A DNA stretch of 64,000 nucleotides from Phaeobacter inhibens DSM 16374 (GCF_000473105.1 NZ_KI421498.1:806001-870000); one strand, 5' to 3'. Shown: positions 1 to 9,495, numbered from the stretch's first letter. The notes: generated by a model not told the origin, from the sequence alone. Program-made: numbers and translations.

Positions 1-2579
1 CGCAGGACCTCACCGCTGCGGGTTCGATTGAGCAGCAGCAGATTGGAGTTGTCGAGGATCATCTCCATCTCATGGGCCATGCCGGGGAATTCCGACACCA
101 CCATGGTCACGCCGAGGATCTGCCCATTGACATCAAAGTAGGGCGAGCAGGTCAGCCGGATGCGGGTGCCCTTGGAGGTGAATTCCTCGGTCACGGTCTG
201 GCCAAGGCGCAGCGCCTCGCTGCAGATCGGTGCCAGGATCGGAAAACCTTCCGGCAGGGCACATTGGCTGATGTGCGGGCTGGAGATGGGGCGGCGGATA
301 TTGAACATCCGGGTTGCCGCCAGAGTTGCCTGAGTGATCTGCAAAGCGCTGTCGGCCACAACAATCGCCAGCGGCGTGCTTTCGAGAACGGAGATCAGCT
401 CGCCGGTACGACCACTCAGCTCGGACGCGGTGACCTGCAGTTCCTCGTTGACGGTAATCAGCTCTTCGTTGGTGGATTGCAGTTCCTCGTTTGAGGTCTC
501 CAGCTCCTCATTGGTGGCTTGAAGTTCCTCATTGGTGGATTGCAGCTCCTCATTGAGCGACTGCAGTTCCTCGTTCGAGGTCTCCAGCTCTTCAATTGTC
601 TGCTGCAGAGCTTCGCGGGTTGTCGCGACCTCATTCTCAAGATTGCGGATCCGTTCAAAGGTGGCGTCACCTTCCTCACCAACAATCGGTGTCTCACTCA
701 TCCGGGAGCGGTCAACCGTGACCGGCGTGAAGACCACAAGCGCCGCGCGTTCGCTGATGTCCTTGGCGATAATCGGGTAGACGTCGAGGCGGATCTCCTC
801 GTCGTCATTCTCTGCCAGAAGATGGCGCACGCCGCCCTTGTGAGCGCCGTTTTTCAGCGCGATGGTGATCAGGCTGCGCGCCTCTTCACGCAGGGGGCTG
901 CGCAGCAGATCAAGATGCATCCGCAACGAACTGGTCTCATTGACTTCGATAAACTGACTCACCGAGCCATAGACCCGCGCGATGGAGAAATCCTCGGTGA
1001 CCAGAAGCGAGTTTTTGCCCAGGGACTGTGCCAATGCCTCAAACAGCTGACGGTCGGTGGAGGGCCCCGGCTGTGCAGGCGGTTTGATGGTTGGCCGCTG
1101 CGCCATCATCGGCACCGATGGCATATTATAGGGCTGCTGGGCCTGATGGGCGCGCAGAGATCGCTTACGATAGACATGCGATGCAGAGCGGTCCTGGACG
1201 AACAGTTCATCAGATCCGGCGACGCTCTCGGCGGTGCCGAGGAACAGCAGCCCATGCGGTGACATCGCATAGTGGAACCGCGACATGACTTTCTGCTGCA
1301 GCGGGTTGCCGAAATAAATCAGTAGGTTGCGGCAGCAGATCAGATCTACCTTCTGAAACGGCGGATCCTGGCAGACGTTGTGGTCGGAGAACAGAACCGC
1401 ATTGCGCAGGTTGTCGACCACCCGGACGCCATCGGTCTGGCGGATCAGGTATTTATCCGCAAGTTCAGAGGGGATATCGTTCAGCGCCGCAAGGCTGTAG
1501 ACCCCTTTACGCGCCGTTTTCAACGCATCCTTATCGATATCGGTCGCGAAAATCTGCACCCGTGATTTGAGCTGATTGGTCGGGTTGCCGAGCGCCTCAG
1601 AGACCACCATGGCGATTGAGTAGGCCTCTTCGCCGGTGGCGCAGCCAGCCACCCAGATTCGCAGCGGGCCGGGACCGCGCTCCTTGATCAGTTGGGGCAG
1701 CAGCGCTTTCAACAACTCGAATTCTTCGCGGTCGCGGAAAAACCGCGTGACCGAAATCAGCAAGTCCTTGAACAAGGCATCAACAGCATGAGGGTTGTTG
1801 CGGCAGAACTGGGTGTATTCCTCCTGGGTTTCGATCCCAAGGGCAATCATGCGCCGCTCGATCCGGCGGCTGATGGTTGTCTGTTTGTAGTCGCGGAAAT
1901 CCACGCGGGTGCGCGCCAGAAGAATTTGTAGCAGATCCGACACCGGCGAGTCCCGCAGGCTGTTCTCATGCCGGAAGGAGGTGAAATCACGCGGGGAAGA
2001 GAGGATCTTCTGCAGGTTGGCGCCGATATCTTGCGGCCGCAGCACGAGATCGACGCAGCCAGTCTGCACCGCAGCTACAGGCATTCCATCGTATTTCGCG
2101 CTTTCGGCGTCCTGGGCAATGGTAATGCCGCCGGCCTCTCGAATGGCCTGTACACCATAGGCGCCATCACTGCCGGTCCCCGAGAGGATGATCGCCATGG
2201 AGTTGTCGCCGTTCTGCTCCGCAAGGCTGACCAGGAAGCGGTCGACCGAGGGGCGCGGCGTACCGGGTTCGGCATTGGGATCCTGTAGCAGGTGCAGGCG
2301 ACCATCTGAGAAGATGACATCGCTCTTGGGCGGGGTGATATAGACGACATTGGCCTCGGGGATCGTGCCATTTTGTATGGTGCCGACCTTCAGCTGGGTC
2401 TGCCGCGCCACCAGCTCCGTCATCAGGCTTTTGTGGTGTGGCGACATATGTTGGACAACAACATAGGCCGCAGGCACATCCACCGGGAGCGTCGCAACCA
2501 GCTCACGAATGGCTTCAAGTCCGCCTGCGGAAGACCCGATGCCGATAATGGTCAGGTCCTGAGTTGTTTGCGTTGTCAT
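1..2579 (-). CDS. CheB-CheR hybrid (methylesterase/methyltransferase with coiled coil and PAS), 3' end outside window
   Basis: About 859 residues are visible and the frame stays open to the left edge, so the C-terminus is missing. Residues ~10-185 form a CheB methylesterase domain with the GSSAGG nucleophile region, the QHMSPHH histidine and SGTGSDGAYG. There is no receiver domain in front of it. Residues ~205-460 form a CheR methyltransferase domain with the SAM motif VAGCATGEEAYS and the late CCRNLLIYF stretch. A linker leads to a long NEEL-rich coiled coil (~655-717) and then a PAS-like domain that runs off the edge. Such hybrids often continue into a histidine kinase or GGDEF output domain, which cannot be judged here. 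Both enzyme domains look intact. The ATG has an AGG upstream. A divergent unknown gene follows on the other strand. Confidence 0.93.
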   Translation of the reverse strand, partial: MTTQTTQDLTIIGIGSSAGGLEAIRELVATLPVDVPAAYVVVQHMSPHHKSLMTELVARQTQLKVGTIQNGTIPEANVVYITPPKSDVIFSDGRLHLLQDPNAEPGTPRPSVDRFLVSLAEQNGDNSMAIILSGTGSDGAYGVQAIREAGGITIAQDAESAKYDGMPVAAVQTGCVDLVLRPQDIGANLQKILSSPRDFTSFRHENSLRDSPVSDLLQILLARTRVDFRDYKQTTISRRIERRMIALGIETQEEYTQFCRNNPHAVDALFKDLLISVTRFFRDREEFELLKALLPQLIKERGPGPLRIWVAGCATGEEAYSIAMVVSEALGNPTNQLKSRVQIFATDIDKDALKTARKGVYSLAALNDIPSELADKYLIRQTDGVRVVDNLRNAVLFSDHNVCQDPPFQKVDLICCRNLLIYFGNPLQQKVMSRFHYAMSPHGLLFLGTAESVAGSDELFVQDRSASHVYRKRSLRAHQAQQPYNMPSVPMMAQRPTIKPPAQPGPSTDRQLFEALAQSLGKNSLLVTEDFSIARVYGSVSQFIEVNETSSLRMHLDLLRSPLREEARSLITIALKNGAHKGGVRHLLAENDDEEIRLDVYPIIAKDISERAALVVFTPVTVDRSRMSETPIVGEEGDATFERIRNLENEVATTREALQQTIEELETSNEELQSLNEELQSTNEELQATNEELETSNEELQSTNEELITVNEELQVTASELSGRTGELISVLESTPLAIVVADSALQITQATLAATRMFNIRRPISSPHISQCALPEGFPILAPICSEALRLGQTVTEEFTSKGTRIRLTCSPYFDVNGQILGVTMVVSEFPGMAHEMEMILDNSNLLLLNRTRSGEVL
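430..600 (-). repeat. Periodic repeat encoding the NEEL coiled coil of the CheB-CheR hybrid
   Basis: A degenerate repeat with a 21-base period encodes successive heptads of the form ELxxxNE. On the plus strand it appears as recurrent cagttcctcgtt / cagctcctcattgg blocks. The NEELQSTNEELQATNEEL-type pattern predicts a continuous alpha-helical coiled coil between the CheR and PAS parts. The period matches codons exactly, so this is protein-level repetition rather than a mobile repeat. Heptad number could vary between strains by slippage. Confidence 0.8.
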
Positions 2580-2738
2580 ATGTGTGCCTATCGTCTACCG
2601 TCTTTTTTATCTATTAACGCCTTCAGCGCTACAAGGTCCATGACCAATTGCGAAAAAGGTCGATCTGGGAGTGAGCTGACATGGCGTGCTAGGTTTGGGG
2701 GCGGGATAGAAAAATTACAATTTAGGGTTGCATAAAGC

Positions 2739-2768
2739 TTGACTGAGATTGTTACTCCAACCTACGCT
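2739..2768 (+). promoter_or_regulatory. Possible promoter for the unknown gene at 2.8 kb
   Basis: TTGACT (2739-2744) lies 18 bases before TACGCT (2763-2768), in the AT-rich spacer between the CheB-CheR hybrid and the divergent gene. The -35 is good and the -10 is weak. This is suggestive only. Confidence 0.3.
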
Positions 2769-2836
2769 GTATCAATGGTTTGTAAACTACTCCTAACTAG
2801 AAATTAAAACATCTCCAGTGATACAGGTTGGGTGTG

Positions 2837-3514
2837 ATGAACGTGGTGGCTATGACTGATAGTACTGAGACTGGAGAAGACCAACGACGGTTCATCGTGA
2901 ACCTGATGGCGGAGAAGGGGGAGACCCCCTATGTCCGGTCCTGTGAAGTGGTCAGTTCCGCGTTCCGCAACAGAACCTCCTTCGTGAATACGATGCCGCT
3001 TGAGGAGGTGTTTTGCGATTCTATTGCCGAAGGATTGAACGACTGCGTCAACATGCTGTCGGGCGAAACACAGGTTATTTCCCTGCCGTCCCTCATACTT
3101 GAAGTGCCAGGCCTGGTGCTGGCTGGGGCTCATATTCTCACCACCGTTAATGATGATGGTAGTCAGTCGATCATCATCCGGTTTCGGATCAGTCTTGGCG
3201 GGATCGGCTATGCATTCCGCCCTGATGTGGGCTTCGGTGCCGGGCTTGAGGATCTGACCCGAGAGGTGAGCGCGCAGGTGCTGACCGATCTGGCATTGCC
3301 GCTGCTCAATGTGCTTTCCGCGACAGAGGCCGGTCTGGTCGATGCAGAGAGTGCCATAGGATCCCTGAGCCAGCAGCTCGCCGACCGGGTTCATGAAATC
3401 CGCTTTCAAATCGAACTTGTGAAACGCTATACCGACGGTCTTGAGCGTCAGCGCAATAACCCTCAAGGCGCGGATGCCGTGAAAGATCAACCGCGCCGAC
3501 TTAGTTCCTGCTAA
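2837..3514 (+). CDS. Unknown acidic protein
   Basis: About 225 residues, no signal peptide and no clear membrane segment. I do not recognise a family. The middle is a mix of beta-like stretches (VISLPSLILEVPGLVLAG, SIIIRFRISLGGIGYAFRP), and the last ~60 residues look helical and charged (LSQQLADRVHEIRFQIELVKRY). The frame could open with TTG at 2828, ATG at 2837 or ATG at 2852. I chose 2837 because AGG lies about ten bases ahead of it. An antisense frame of nearly the same length exists, but its His/Arg/Gln-rich composition is typical of a shadow. The gene is divergent from the CheB-CheR hybrid, which hints at a sensory link without proving one. Confidence 0.7.
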   Translation: MNVVAMTDSTETGEDQRRFIVNLMAEKGETPYVRSCEVVSSAFRNRTSFVNTMPLEEVFCDSIAEGLNDCVNMLSGETQVISLPSLILEVPGLVLAGAHILTTVNDDGSQSIIIRFRISLGGIGYAFRPDVGFGAGLEDLTREVSAQVLTDLALPLLNVLSATEAGLVDAESAIGSLSQQLADRVHEIRFQIELVKRYTDGLERQRNNPQGADAVKDQPRRLSSC

Positions 3515-3627
3515 CGAATACTATTTCTTCACAGCTCTCAGTTGTTATTAATGTTATTGCGATGGTTGACCTACCACGCAATACATTCGTCATAGGCGTT
3601 TGCAGTCCCATCTTATGGATCTCGCGC

Positions 3628-3891
3628 TTAGTTGCAAAAAAATCGCTCAACCGCGTGATCGTCGTTGTATGTGACAATAGTCCTTTGGCCATATGCGACG
3701 CCGCCTTCCACGGTGCGCTCTCTTCCTACCGACATCAGGTGAGGTGACGGTGGTTCTCCATCGGAAAATCCCGACATGACCGCCGTGCCTGCCGCGATGA
3801 TAAGTTTTAAGGTTAGATATTTTAATCTTGAAATAAATACAGACTTCGGCCTAGGCTTCTTTAAGGGATCGATAAAGCGGTCCTTGGACAT
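3628..3891 (-). CDS. Small hypothetical protein with one hydrophobic segment
   Basis: An 87-residue frame with a basic N-terminus (MSKDRFIDPLKKPRPK), one hydrophobic stretch (LTLKLIIAAGTAVMSGF) and a short polar tail. AGGAGA lies about 11 bases ahead of the ATG, which favours translation. The surrounding DNA is more AT-rich than neighbouring genes. No family is recognised, and it could be a spurious frame in a spacer. Confidence 0.3.
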   Translation of the reverse strand: MSKDRFIDPLKKPRPKSVFISRLKYLTLKLIIAAGTAVMSGFSDGEPPSPHLMSVGRERTVEGGVAYGQRTIVTYNDDHAVERFFCN

Positions 3892-4071
3892 CGTGTGATC
3901 GGTCTCCTGCGCATGTGCTCTGCCTCCGGTATGAGTGCGCCCGCGCAGGCCGACAAATGTGAAGAACGCCGCAAAAAGCTGGCGCAGCGCAGTCCAATCA
4001 GAAAGAGTAAGCGGCGGGGAGTTGCCACAGAAGCAGCCCCCATTGCTCAGACAGATCAGGGAGATGGATCA

Positions 4072-5208
4072 ATGACGACACTGAAGACCATGGCACTGGC
4101 CACAGCCATATCAACACTGGCCTTGGCCGCCGGCGCTGAGACAAAGATCGGTATGATAACAACGCTCTCCGGTGGCGGCGCGGGCCTTGGCGTCGATGTG
4201 CGCGACGGCTTCATGCTGGCGATGGAGCAGGCGGGCCGCGACGATATCGAAGTGGTGATCGAAGATGACCAGCGCAAACCTGAAAGCGCCGTGCAGATCG
4301 CCGATCAGATGATCCAATCGGAGAAGGTCGATATTATGACCGGCATCATCTGGTCGAACCTTGCCATGGCGGTGGTTCCGGCGGCAACGGCACAGGGCGT
4401 ATTCTATCTGTCGCCCAATGCCGGCCCGTCAGCGCTGGCCGGGAAGCGCTGCCATGAAAACTACTTCAACGTGGCTTGGCAGAATGACAATCTGCATGAG
4501 GCGGCGGGCGCCTACGCCAATGATGCGGGCCTGAAAAACAGCTACATTCTCGCCCCGAACTACCCGGCGGGCAAGGATGCATTGACCGGCTACAAACGGA
4601 TGTATCAGGGCGATCTGGCGGGTGAGACCTACACCAAACTGGGGCAGACCGACTATGCTGCTGAGATTGCGCAGATCCGCGCCTCCGGTGCCGACAGCGT
4701 CTATTTCTTCCTGCCGGGCGGTATGGGGATTTCCTTCCTCAAGCAATATGCAGACAGCGGTGTTGATCTGCCGGTGGTTGGCCCGGCCTTCAGCTTTGAT
4801 CAGGGCATCCTGCAGGCAGTTGGTGGCGCGGCCTTGGGCATCAAGAACACCTCGCAGTGGAACAAGGATCTGGACAACCCGGCCAACACAGCCTTTGTCG
4901 CCGCCTTCGAGCAGAAATATGAACGTCTGCCGTCGTTGTATGCAAGCCAGGGTTATGACACCGCGAACCTGATCCTCAGCGCACTGGACAAGGCAAGTGT
5001 CGATGACAAAGAGGCCTTTCGCGCAGCGCTGAAGGCGGCGGAGTTCGAGTCCGTTCGGGGGGATTTCAAATTCGGTGACAACCACCACCCGATCCAGAAC
5101 ATCTATGTCCGCGAAGTCATTCAAGAAGGCGATGTTTTCACCAACAAGATCATCGCAACCGGTCTGGAAAATCACGCGGACGCCTACGCGGCTGAGTGCA
5201 AGATGTAA
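4072..5208 (+). CDS. ABC transporter substrate-binding protein, branched-chain amino acid (LivK) type
   Basis: A 378-residue periplasmic binding protein of the Peripla_BP_6 family. The N-terminal MTTLKTMALATAIST...AAGAE segment is a signal peptide with likely cleavage near AGAE. The mature protein begins TKIGMITTLSGGGAGLG, the usual first strand and ligand loop. The frame is open upstream to 3895, but the ATG at 4072 is preferred because GGGAG precedes it and the signal peptide begins there. It is the first gene of a five-gene liv-type operon. The ligand cannot be read from sequence; this family also binds urea, amides and aromatic acids as well as Leu/Ile/Val. Confidence 0.93.
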   Translation: MTTLKTMALATAISTLALAAGAETKIGMITTLSGGGAGLGVDVRDGFMLAMEQAGRDDIEVVIEDDQRKPESAVQIADQMIQSEKVDIMTGIIWSNLAMAVVPAATAQGVFYLSPNAGPSALAGKRCHENYFNVAWQNDNLHEAAGAYANDAGLKNSYILAPNYPAGKDALTGYKRMYQGDLAGETYTKLGQTDYAAEIAQIRASGADSVYFFLPGGMGISFLKQYADSGVDLPVVGPAFSFDQGILQAVGGAALGIKNTSQWNKDLDNPANTAFVAAFEQKYERLPSLYASQGYDTANLILSALDKASVDDKEAFRAALKAAEFESVRGDFKFGDNHHPIQNIYVREVIQEGDVFTNKIIATGLENHADAYAAECKM

Positions 5209-5306
5209 GACCGCATGGGGCGTGCGGGCCGGTGAGAGATCCGGCTCGCATCACCCAATTCCAATTGCTGCGGGGCGTGATGCCTCTGCCTTGGTGGAAC
5301 TAACTA

Positions 5307-6227
5307 ATGTCCCTCATTCTTATTCTGGAGCAGATCCTGAACGGATTGCAGTTCGGGGTGATGCTCTTTCTCATGGCGGCCGGCCTGACCTTGGTCTTTG
5401 GCGTTATGGGGCTGATCAATCTGGCGCATGGTGCGCTTTATATGGTTGGTGCCTTTGCCGCCGCTGTTGTGGCCGCCTGGACCGGCTCTTTTGTCCTGGC
5501 CCTGATGGCCAGCTTAGCAGCCGCCGCCGCGGCCGGCGCGCTGGTCGAATTCCTGGTGATCCGGAAACTCTATGACCGGGATCATCTGGATCAGGTGCTG
5601 GCCACCTTTGCGCTGATCCTGATCTTCTCGGAGGGCACGCGCTGGGTCTTTGGATCCTTCCCGCTGTTTCTGGATGTGCCGAGTTATCTTTCGGGTCCGA
5701 TCAGCCTGCCGGGGGGCATTGAATACCCGCTCTATCGTCTGACCATCATTGCCATTGGCCTGGTGGTTGCAGCCGGTTTGTTCTGGCTGATCGCACGCAC
5801 GCGCATCGGCATCCAGATCCGCGCCGGCGAAAGTGATCGGGAGATGATCGCGGCCCTTGGTGTCGATATTTCAAAGCTTTACACGCTGGTCTTCGCCCTT
5901 GGTGCTGCACTGGCCGGATTGGCCGGTGCCTTGGTCGGAGCCATCCAATCGGTGCAGGTTGGCATGGGTGAGCCTGTGTTGATCCTTGCCTTCGTGGTGA
6001 TTGTGATTGGCGGCATCGGCTCGATCAAAGGCGCCATGGTCGGCTCGCTTTTGGTCGGGCTCACCGACACGCTTGGCGGCGTGTTCCTGCCGCAGATGTT
6101 CGCGCTGTTCATGGAACCGGCCAGTGCAACATCCGTCGGGGCATCGCTGGCGTCGATGCTGATTTACATCCTGATGGCGGTCATCCTGCTGGTGCGCCCG
6201 TCCGGTCTCTATGGGGGGCAGCACTGA
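5307..6227 (+). CDS. livH: Branched-chain amino acid-type ABC permease (LivH type)
   Basis: A 306-residue inner-membrane permease with about eight hydrophobic segments and the family opening ILNGLQFGVMLFLMAAGLTLVFG, followed by MGLINLAHGALYMVG. The EAA-like loop RAGESDREMIAALGVD and the later GIGSIKGAMVGSLLVG are in place. It starts 98 bases after the SBP gene, and its stop overlaps the next start as ATGA, so it is translationally coupled to the second permease. The gene symbol is used for the family only; the substrate is unassigned. Confidence 0.93.
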   Translation: MSLILILEQILNGLQFGVMLFLMAAGLTLVFGVMGLINLAHGALYMVGAFAAAVVAAWTGSFVLALMASLAAAAAAGALVEFLVIRKLYDRDHLDQVLATFALILIFSEGTRWVFGSFPLFLDVPSYLSGPISLPGGIEYPLYRLTIIAIGLVVAAGLFWLIARTRIGIQIRAGESDREMIAALGVDISKLYTLVFALGAALAGLAGALVGAIQSVQVGMGEPVLILAFVVIVIGGIGSIKGAMVGSLLVGLTDTLGGVFLPQMFALFMEPASATSVGASLASMLIYILMAVILLVRPSGLYGGQH

Positions 6228-7210
6228 TGAACCGTGAAAAACTGTTGAACGCTGCGGTGATCCTGCTGCTGCTCGCGATCCCACTATGGGCGCATATGAC
6301 AGAGGAGCCGTTTCTGATTACTCTCGCAACGAAGGTGGCAATCCTTGCGCTGGCGGGGGTTGGCCTCAATATTGCCCTGGGGATTGGTGGTCTTGTAAGC
6401 CTTGGCCATGCGGCATTTTTCGGGATCGGTGGTTATGCGATGGGCATCCTCGCCGTCCATGCGCAGAATTACGAACCACTGGCCGAGTGGCCACTTCTGA
6501 TCGAAGGCACCAACCAGATGCCGGTGATCTGGCTGGTGGCGGTTGTTGCCAGTGCGCTTGCAGCACTGGTGATCGGCGCGCTGTCGCTGCGCACCTCGGG
6601 CGTCTATTTCATCATGATCACCTTGGCCTTTGGTCAGATGCTCTACTACTTTGCCATCAGTTGGTCAGCCTATGGCGGTGAAGACGGGCTATCGATCTGG
6701 GTGCGCAATGAGTTTCCGGGTATGAATACGTTGGCTCCGCTGCAGTTTTTCCTGATCTGTTACGCCATCCTCTGTGCGGCGCTGTGGTTTGCCGCCCGAC
6801 TGGCGCGCGCGCCCTTTGGTCTGGCGCTCTCTGCTGCGCGTCAATGCGAGGCGCGGGTGGAGACGGTTGGCATCACCCCTTACCAGCTGCGTCTGACGGC
6901 CTTTGTCATCTCAGGAGCGATCACCGGTCTGGCCGGCGCGCTGTTTGCCGATCTGAACCGTTTTGTCAGCCCCACAATGTTCAGTTGGCACACCAGTGGT
7001 GAGATCATGATTTTTGTTATCATCGGCGGCGTCGGGCGGCTTTTTGGCCCGGTGATCGGGGCTGCGTTGTTCATTCTGCTCGAGCACCTTCTGGGTGGGA
7101 TCAGCGATTACTGGCAGATCTATCTGGGCGGGCTGCTGCTGATCATTGTACTTTACGCCCGTGGCGGCGTGATCGGTGCGATCAGCGGACGGGAGGTGGC
7201 CCATGACTGA
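6227..7210 (+). CDS. livM: Branched-chain amino acid-type ABC permease (LivM type)
   Basis: A 327-residue second permease of the transporter. Characteristic stretches are GLNIALGIGGLVSLGHAAFFGIGGYAMG, the loop LSAARQCEARVETVGITPYQLR, and GGVGRLFGPVIGAALFILLE near the end. It begins at the overlapping ATGA with livH and ends inside the start of the following ATPase gene. It should pair with LivH to form the membrane channel. Confidence 0.93.
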   Translation: MNREKLLNAAVILLLLAIPLWAHMTEEPFLITLATKVAILALAGVGLNIALGIGGLVSLGHAAFFGIGGYAMGILAVHAQNYEPLAEWPLLIEGTNQMPVIWLVAVVASALAALVIGALSLRTSGVYFIMITLAFGQMLYYFAISWSAYGGEDGLSIWVRNEFPGMNTLAPLQFFLICYAILCAALWFAARLARAPFGLALSAARQCEARVETVGITPYQLRLTAFVISGAITGLAGALFADLNRFVSPTMFSWHTSGEIMIFVIIGGVGRLFGPVIGAALFILLEHLLGGISDYWQIYLGGLLLIIVLYARGGVIGAISGREVAHD

Positions 7211-7973
7211 TCCAACGGGCGCAAAGCAGGTTTTGGAGGTCAGAGATCTTAGCAAATCCTTTGGCGCGTTGCAGGCCAGCAAGAACATCTCTCTGGATCT
7301 GCGTGCCGGAGAAATCCATGCCTTGATTGGTCCGAACGGCGCCGGAAAATCAACACTTATCAAGCAGATATCCGGGGAACTTCGTCCCGACAGCGGGTCC
7401 GTTTCGCTGCTTGGTCATCCGGTAGATGATCTGAGCCGTGTCGCACGAGCCCGGATGGGGCTGGGGCGTACCTTCCAGATCTCCGCCCTCGCGATGGACT
7501 TCACGGTATTGCAAAACGCGGTGCTCGGCGCGCTTGGCGCGCGGGGCGGCGTGTTTCGGTTCCTAGGCAATGTGATGCGGGACAAGGCATTGGTGGCGCA
7601 GGCGGAACACGCCTTGGAGCGCGTGGGCCTGTTGAGCGACGCAAAGCGGCGGACCGCGGACCTGTCACATGGCCAACGGCGCCAACTGGAGGTGGCGGTG
7701 GCGCTGACGCTGCAACCACGGCTGTTCCTGATGGATGAGCCGATGGCAGGCCTTGGGGCAGGTGGATCGCAGGCGCTGACAGGGTTTCTGAACACCCTGC
7801 GCCATGAGGCGCCGATCCTTCTGGTAGAGCATGATATGGATGCTGTCTTTGCTTTGGCGGATCGGATCAGCGTGTTGGTTTATGGCGAAGTCATCGCCAC
7901 CGGCACCACCGATGAGATCCGCAACAACGCAGAGGTGCGACGCGCCTACTTGGGTGAGGAGGAGGCGGTATGA
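7203..7973 (+). CDS. livG: Branched-chain amino acid-type ABC ATPase (LivG type)
   Basis: A 256-residue ATPase with Walker A GPNGAGKST, signature LSHGQRRQLE, Walker B LFLMDEPMAGLG and the switch histidine in LLVEHDMD. The ATG at 7203 gives an 8-base overlap with livM and a protein starting at the usual point before the first strand; an in-frame start at 7176 would only add nine residues. It ends overlapping livF. The signature SHGQ instead of SGGQ is common in LivG proteins. Confidence 0.93.
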   Translation: MTDPTGAKQVLEVRDLSKSFGALQASKNISLDLRAGEIHALIGPNGAGKSTLIKQISGELRPDSGSVSLLGHPVDDLSRVARARMGLGRTFQISALAMDFTVLQNAVLGALGARGGVFRFLGNVMRDKALVAQAEHALERVGLLSDAKRRTADLSHGQRRQLEVAVALTLQPRLFLMDEPMAGLGAGGSQALTGFLNTLRHEAPILLVEHDMDAVFALADRISVLVYGEVIATGTTDEIRNNAEVRRAYLGEEEAV

Positions 7974-8659
7974 CTTTGCTATCTCTAAAAAATGTTACTG
8001 CGTCCTATGGGCCGTCTCAGGCCTTGTTTGGTGTGGAGCTGGACATCGGCGAAGGCGAGGTGGTGGCGCTGATGGGCCGCAACGGCATGGGTAAGTCGAC
8101 CACGATCAAGACCATCTGCGGCATGTTGCCAGCGAGTGAAGGCACGCTGCATTTCGCAGGAAATGACCTGCGCAAGCTGCACTCACATAAGATCGCGCGA
8201 CTGGGTATCGGGTTGGTACCTGAGGGCCGTCGATGTTTTGCACCGCTCACGGTCGAGGAAAATCTGAGAGCTGCTGCAAGGCCCGGCCCCTGGGATTTCG
8301 CCATGGTCGCAGACCTCTTCCCCCGCTTGGCGGAGCGGCGCGATCAGACCGCGTCTTCTCTCTCCGGAGGGGAGCAACAGATGCTCGCCATTGGTCGTGC
8401 GTTGATGATCAACCCGCGTCTGTTGATCCTGGACGAGGCGACCGAAGGCCTCGCTCCCGTGGTGCGTCAGGAAATCTGGGCGGCGATTGCGCGGCTGAAA
8501 CGCGACAGTGGTCTGTCGATTCTGGTGGTGGACAAGACACTACGTGAACTCGCCGCCGTGGCGGACCGAGCGGTGATTGTGAACAAGGGCGCGACGGTCT
8601 GGACGGGTGCAATGGACGCGCTGACTCCCGAGCTGAAGGACCGCTATCTGGGCGTTTAG
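7970..8659 (+). CDS. livF: Branched-chain amino acid-type ABC ATPase (LivF type)
   Basis: A 229-residue second ATPase, last gene of the liv-type operon, overlapping livG by 4 bases. Walker A is GRNGMGKST and the signature is LSGGEQQM. Walker B is LLILDEATEGLAP, and the family feature GLVPEGRRCF is present. One oddity: the residue after the switch region reads VVDKTL, with Lys where LivF proteins usually have Gln/His-bearing VEQN or VEQ. The other catalytic motifs are intact. Confidence 0.92.
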   Translation: MTLLSLKNVTASYGPSQALFGVELDIGEGEVVALMGRNGMGKSTTIKTICGMLPASEGTLHFAGNDLRKLHSHKIARLGIGLVPEGRRCFAPLTVEENLRAAARPGPWDFAMVADLFPRLAERRDQTASSLSGGEQQMLAIGRALMINPRLLILDEATEGLAPVVRQEIWAAIARLKRDSGLSILVVDKTLRELAAVADRAVIVNKGATVWTGAMDALTPELKDRYLGV

Positions 8660-8732
8660 CCAGGTCCCTGGCTTGGACTCGTGACCCGGCTTTGCTAGGC
8701 AGGGCAAAACACTCCCGGCCAAGGAACCCACC

Positions 8733-9476
8733 ATGCCTGCAATCACCCTCTGCATTCCCGCCTATGCTATGGGCGGGGATGGTGCGCGCTACTTGGCGGA
8801 TTCCTTTGACCATCTCTGCCATCAGAGTTTCAGCGATTTTGATATCGTTGTATCAGATCAATCCGATGATATGGCGGTTGCTGAGGTCTGCCGGACTTAT
8901 GCCGACCGGCTGACCATCACCCATCTGTGGAACCGCGAGGGGCTGAGACAGGCCTCGGCGAATGTGAACAACGCAATAGCCCATGCAACCGGCGATATCA
9001 TCAAGGTTCTGTTCCAAGATGATTTGATTATAGACCCCAACGGGTTGGCGCACATACATGATGCAATGGGGCAGGGTGCGGACTGGTGCCTCTGCGGCTC
9101 TGGCGTTACGCGGGATGGCAGCACTGTGACCCGTCCGATGCGACCTCGGCTGACCGATCGGATGCATTTTGGCAAGAATACCGTTTCCAGCCCCTCGGTT
9201 CTCGCCATGCGCCGTACCTCCGCGATGGAGTTCGACGAAGCCTTGATCTGGCTGATGGATGTGGACCTCTACAAACGCCTGTGGGATGCCTACGGAGATC
9301 CGGTGGTGGTGCCCGACACCGTGATTGCCAACCGCATGCATGAGGGTCAGGTCAGCGCGTCTGTCAGCAAGGCGTTGCGGCAGAAGGAGCTGCGATACAT
9401 GGGCAGAAAATTTGCCAGGACCACCAGTTTTCGCGGCTGGTTGGAATATCTTCGGCAGCGGCTGAAGGCGCTCTGA
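8733..9476 (+). CDS. Family 2 glycosyltransferase
   Basis: A 247-residue cytosolic GT-A fold protein. It opens ITLCIPAYAMGGDGARYL, followed by FDIVVSDQSDD (nucleotide-binding acidic loop), NVNNAIAHATGDIIKVLFQDDL (DXD-like QDD) and the late LIWLMDVDLYKRLW acceptor-site region. There are no membrane spans. It starts 73 bases after livF on the same strand and may be co-transcribed with it, but no functional link is evident. Acceptor and sugar are unknown. A perfect inverted repeat follows it. Confidence 0.85.
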   Translation: MPAITLCIPAYAMGGDGARYLADSFDHLCHQSFSDFDIVVSDQSDDMAVAEVCRTYADRLTITHLWNREGLRQASANVNNAIAHATGDIIKVLFQDDLIIDPNGLAHIHDAMGQGADWCLCGSGVTRDGSTVTRPMRPRLTDRMHFGKNTVSSPSVLAMRRTSAMEFDEALIWLMDVDLYKRLWDAYGDPVVVPDTVIANRMHEGQVSASVSKALRQKELRYMGRKFARTTSFRGWLEYLRQRLKAL

Positions 9477-9495
9477 CATCGCGACGTCAAAGTAC

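Noticed and set aside
2804-3490. Long minus-strand frame (228 residues) opposite the unknown gene at 2.8 kb
   Set aside because: His/Arg/Gln-rich composition typical of an antisense shadow; the plus-strand frame has normal acidic composition and a plausible ribosome-binding site.
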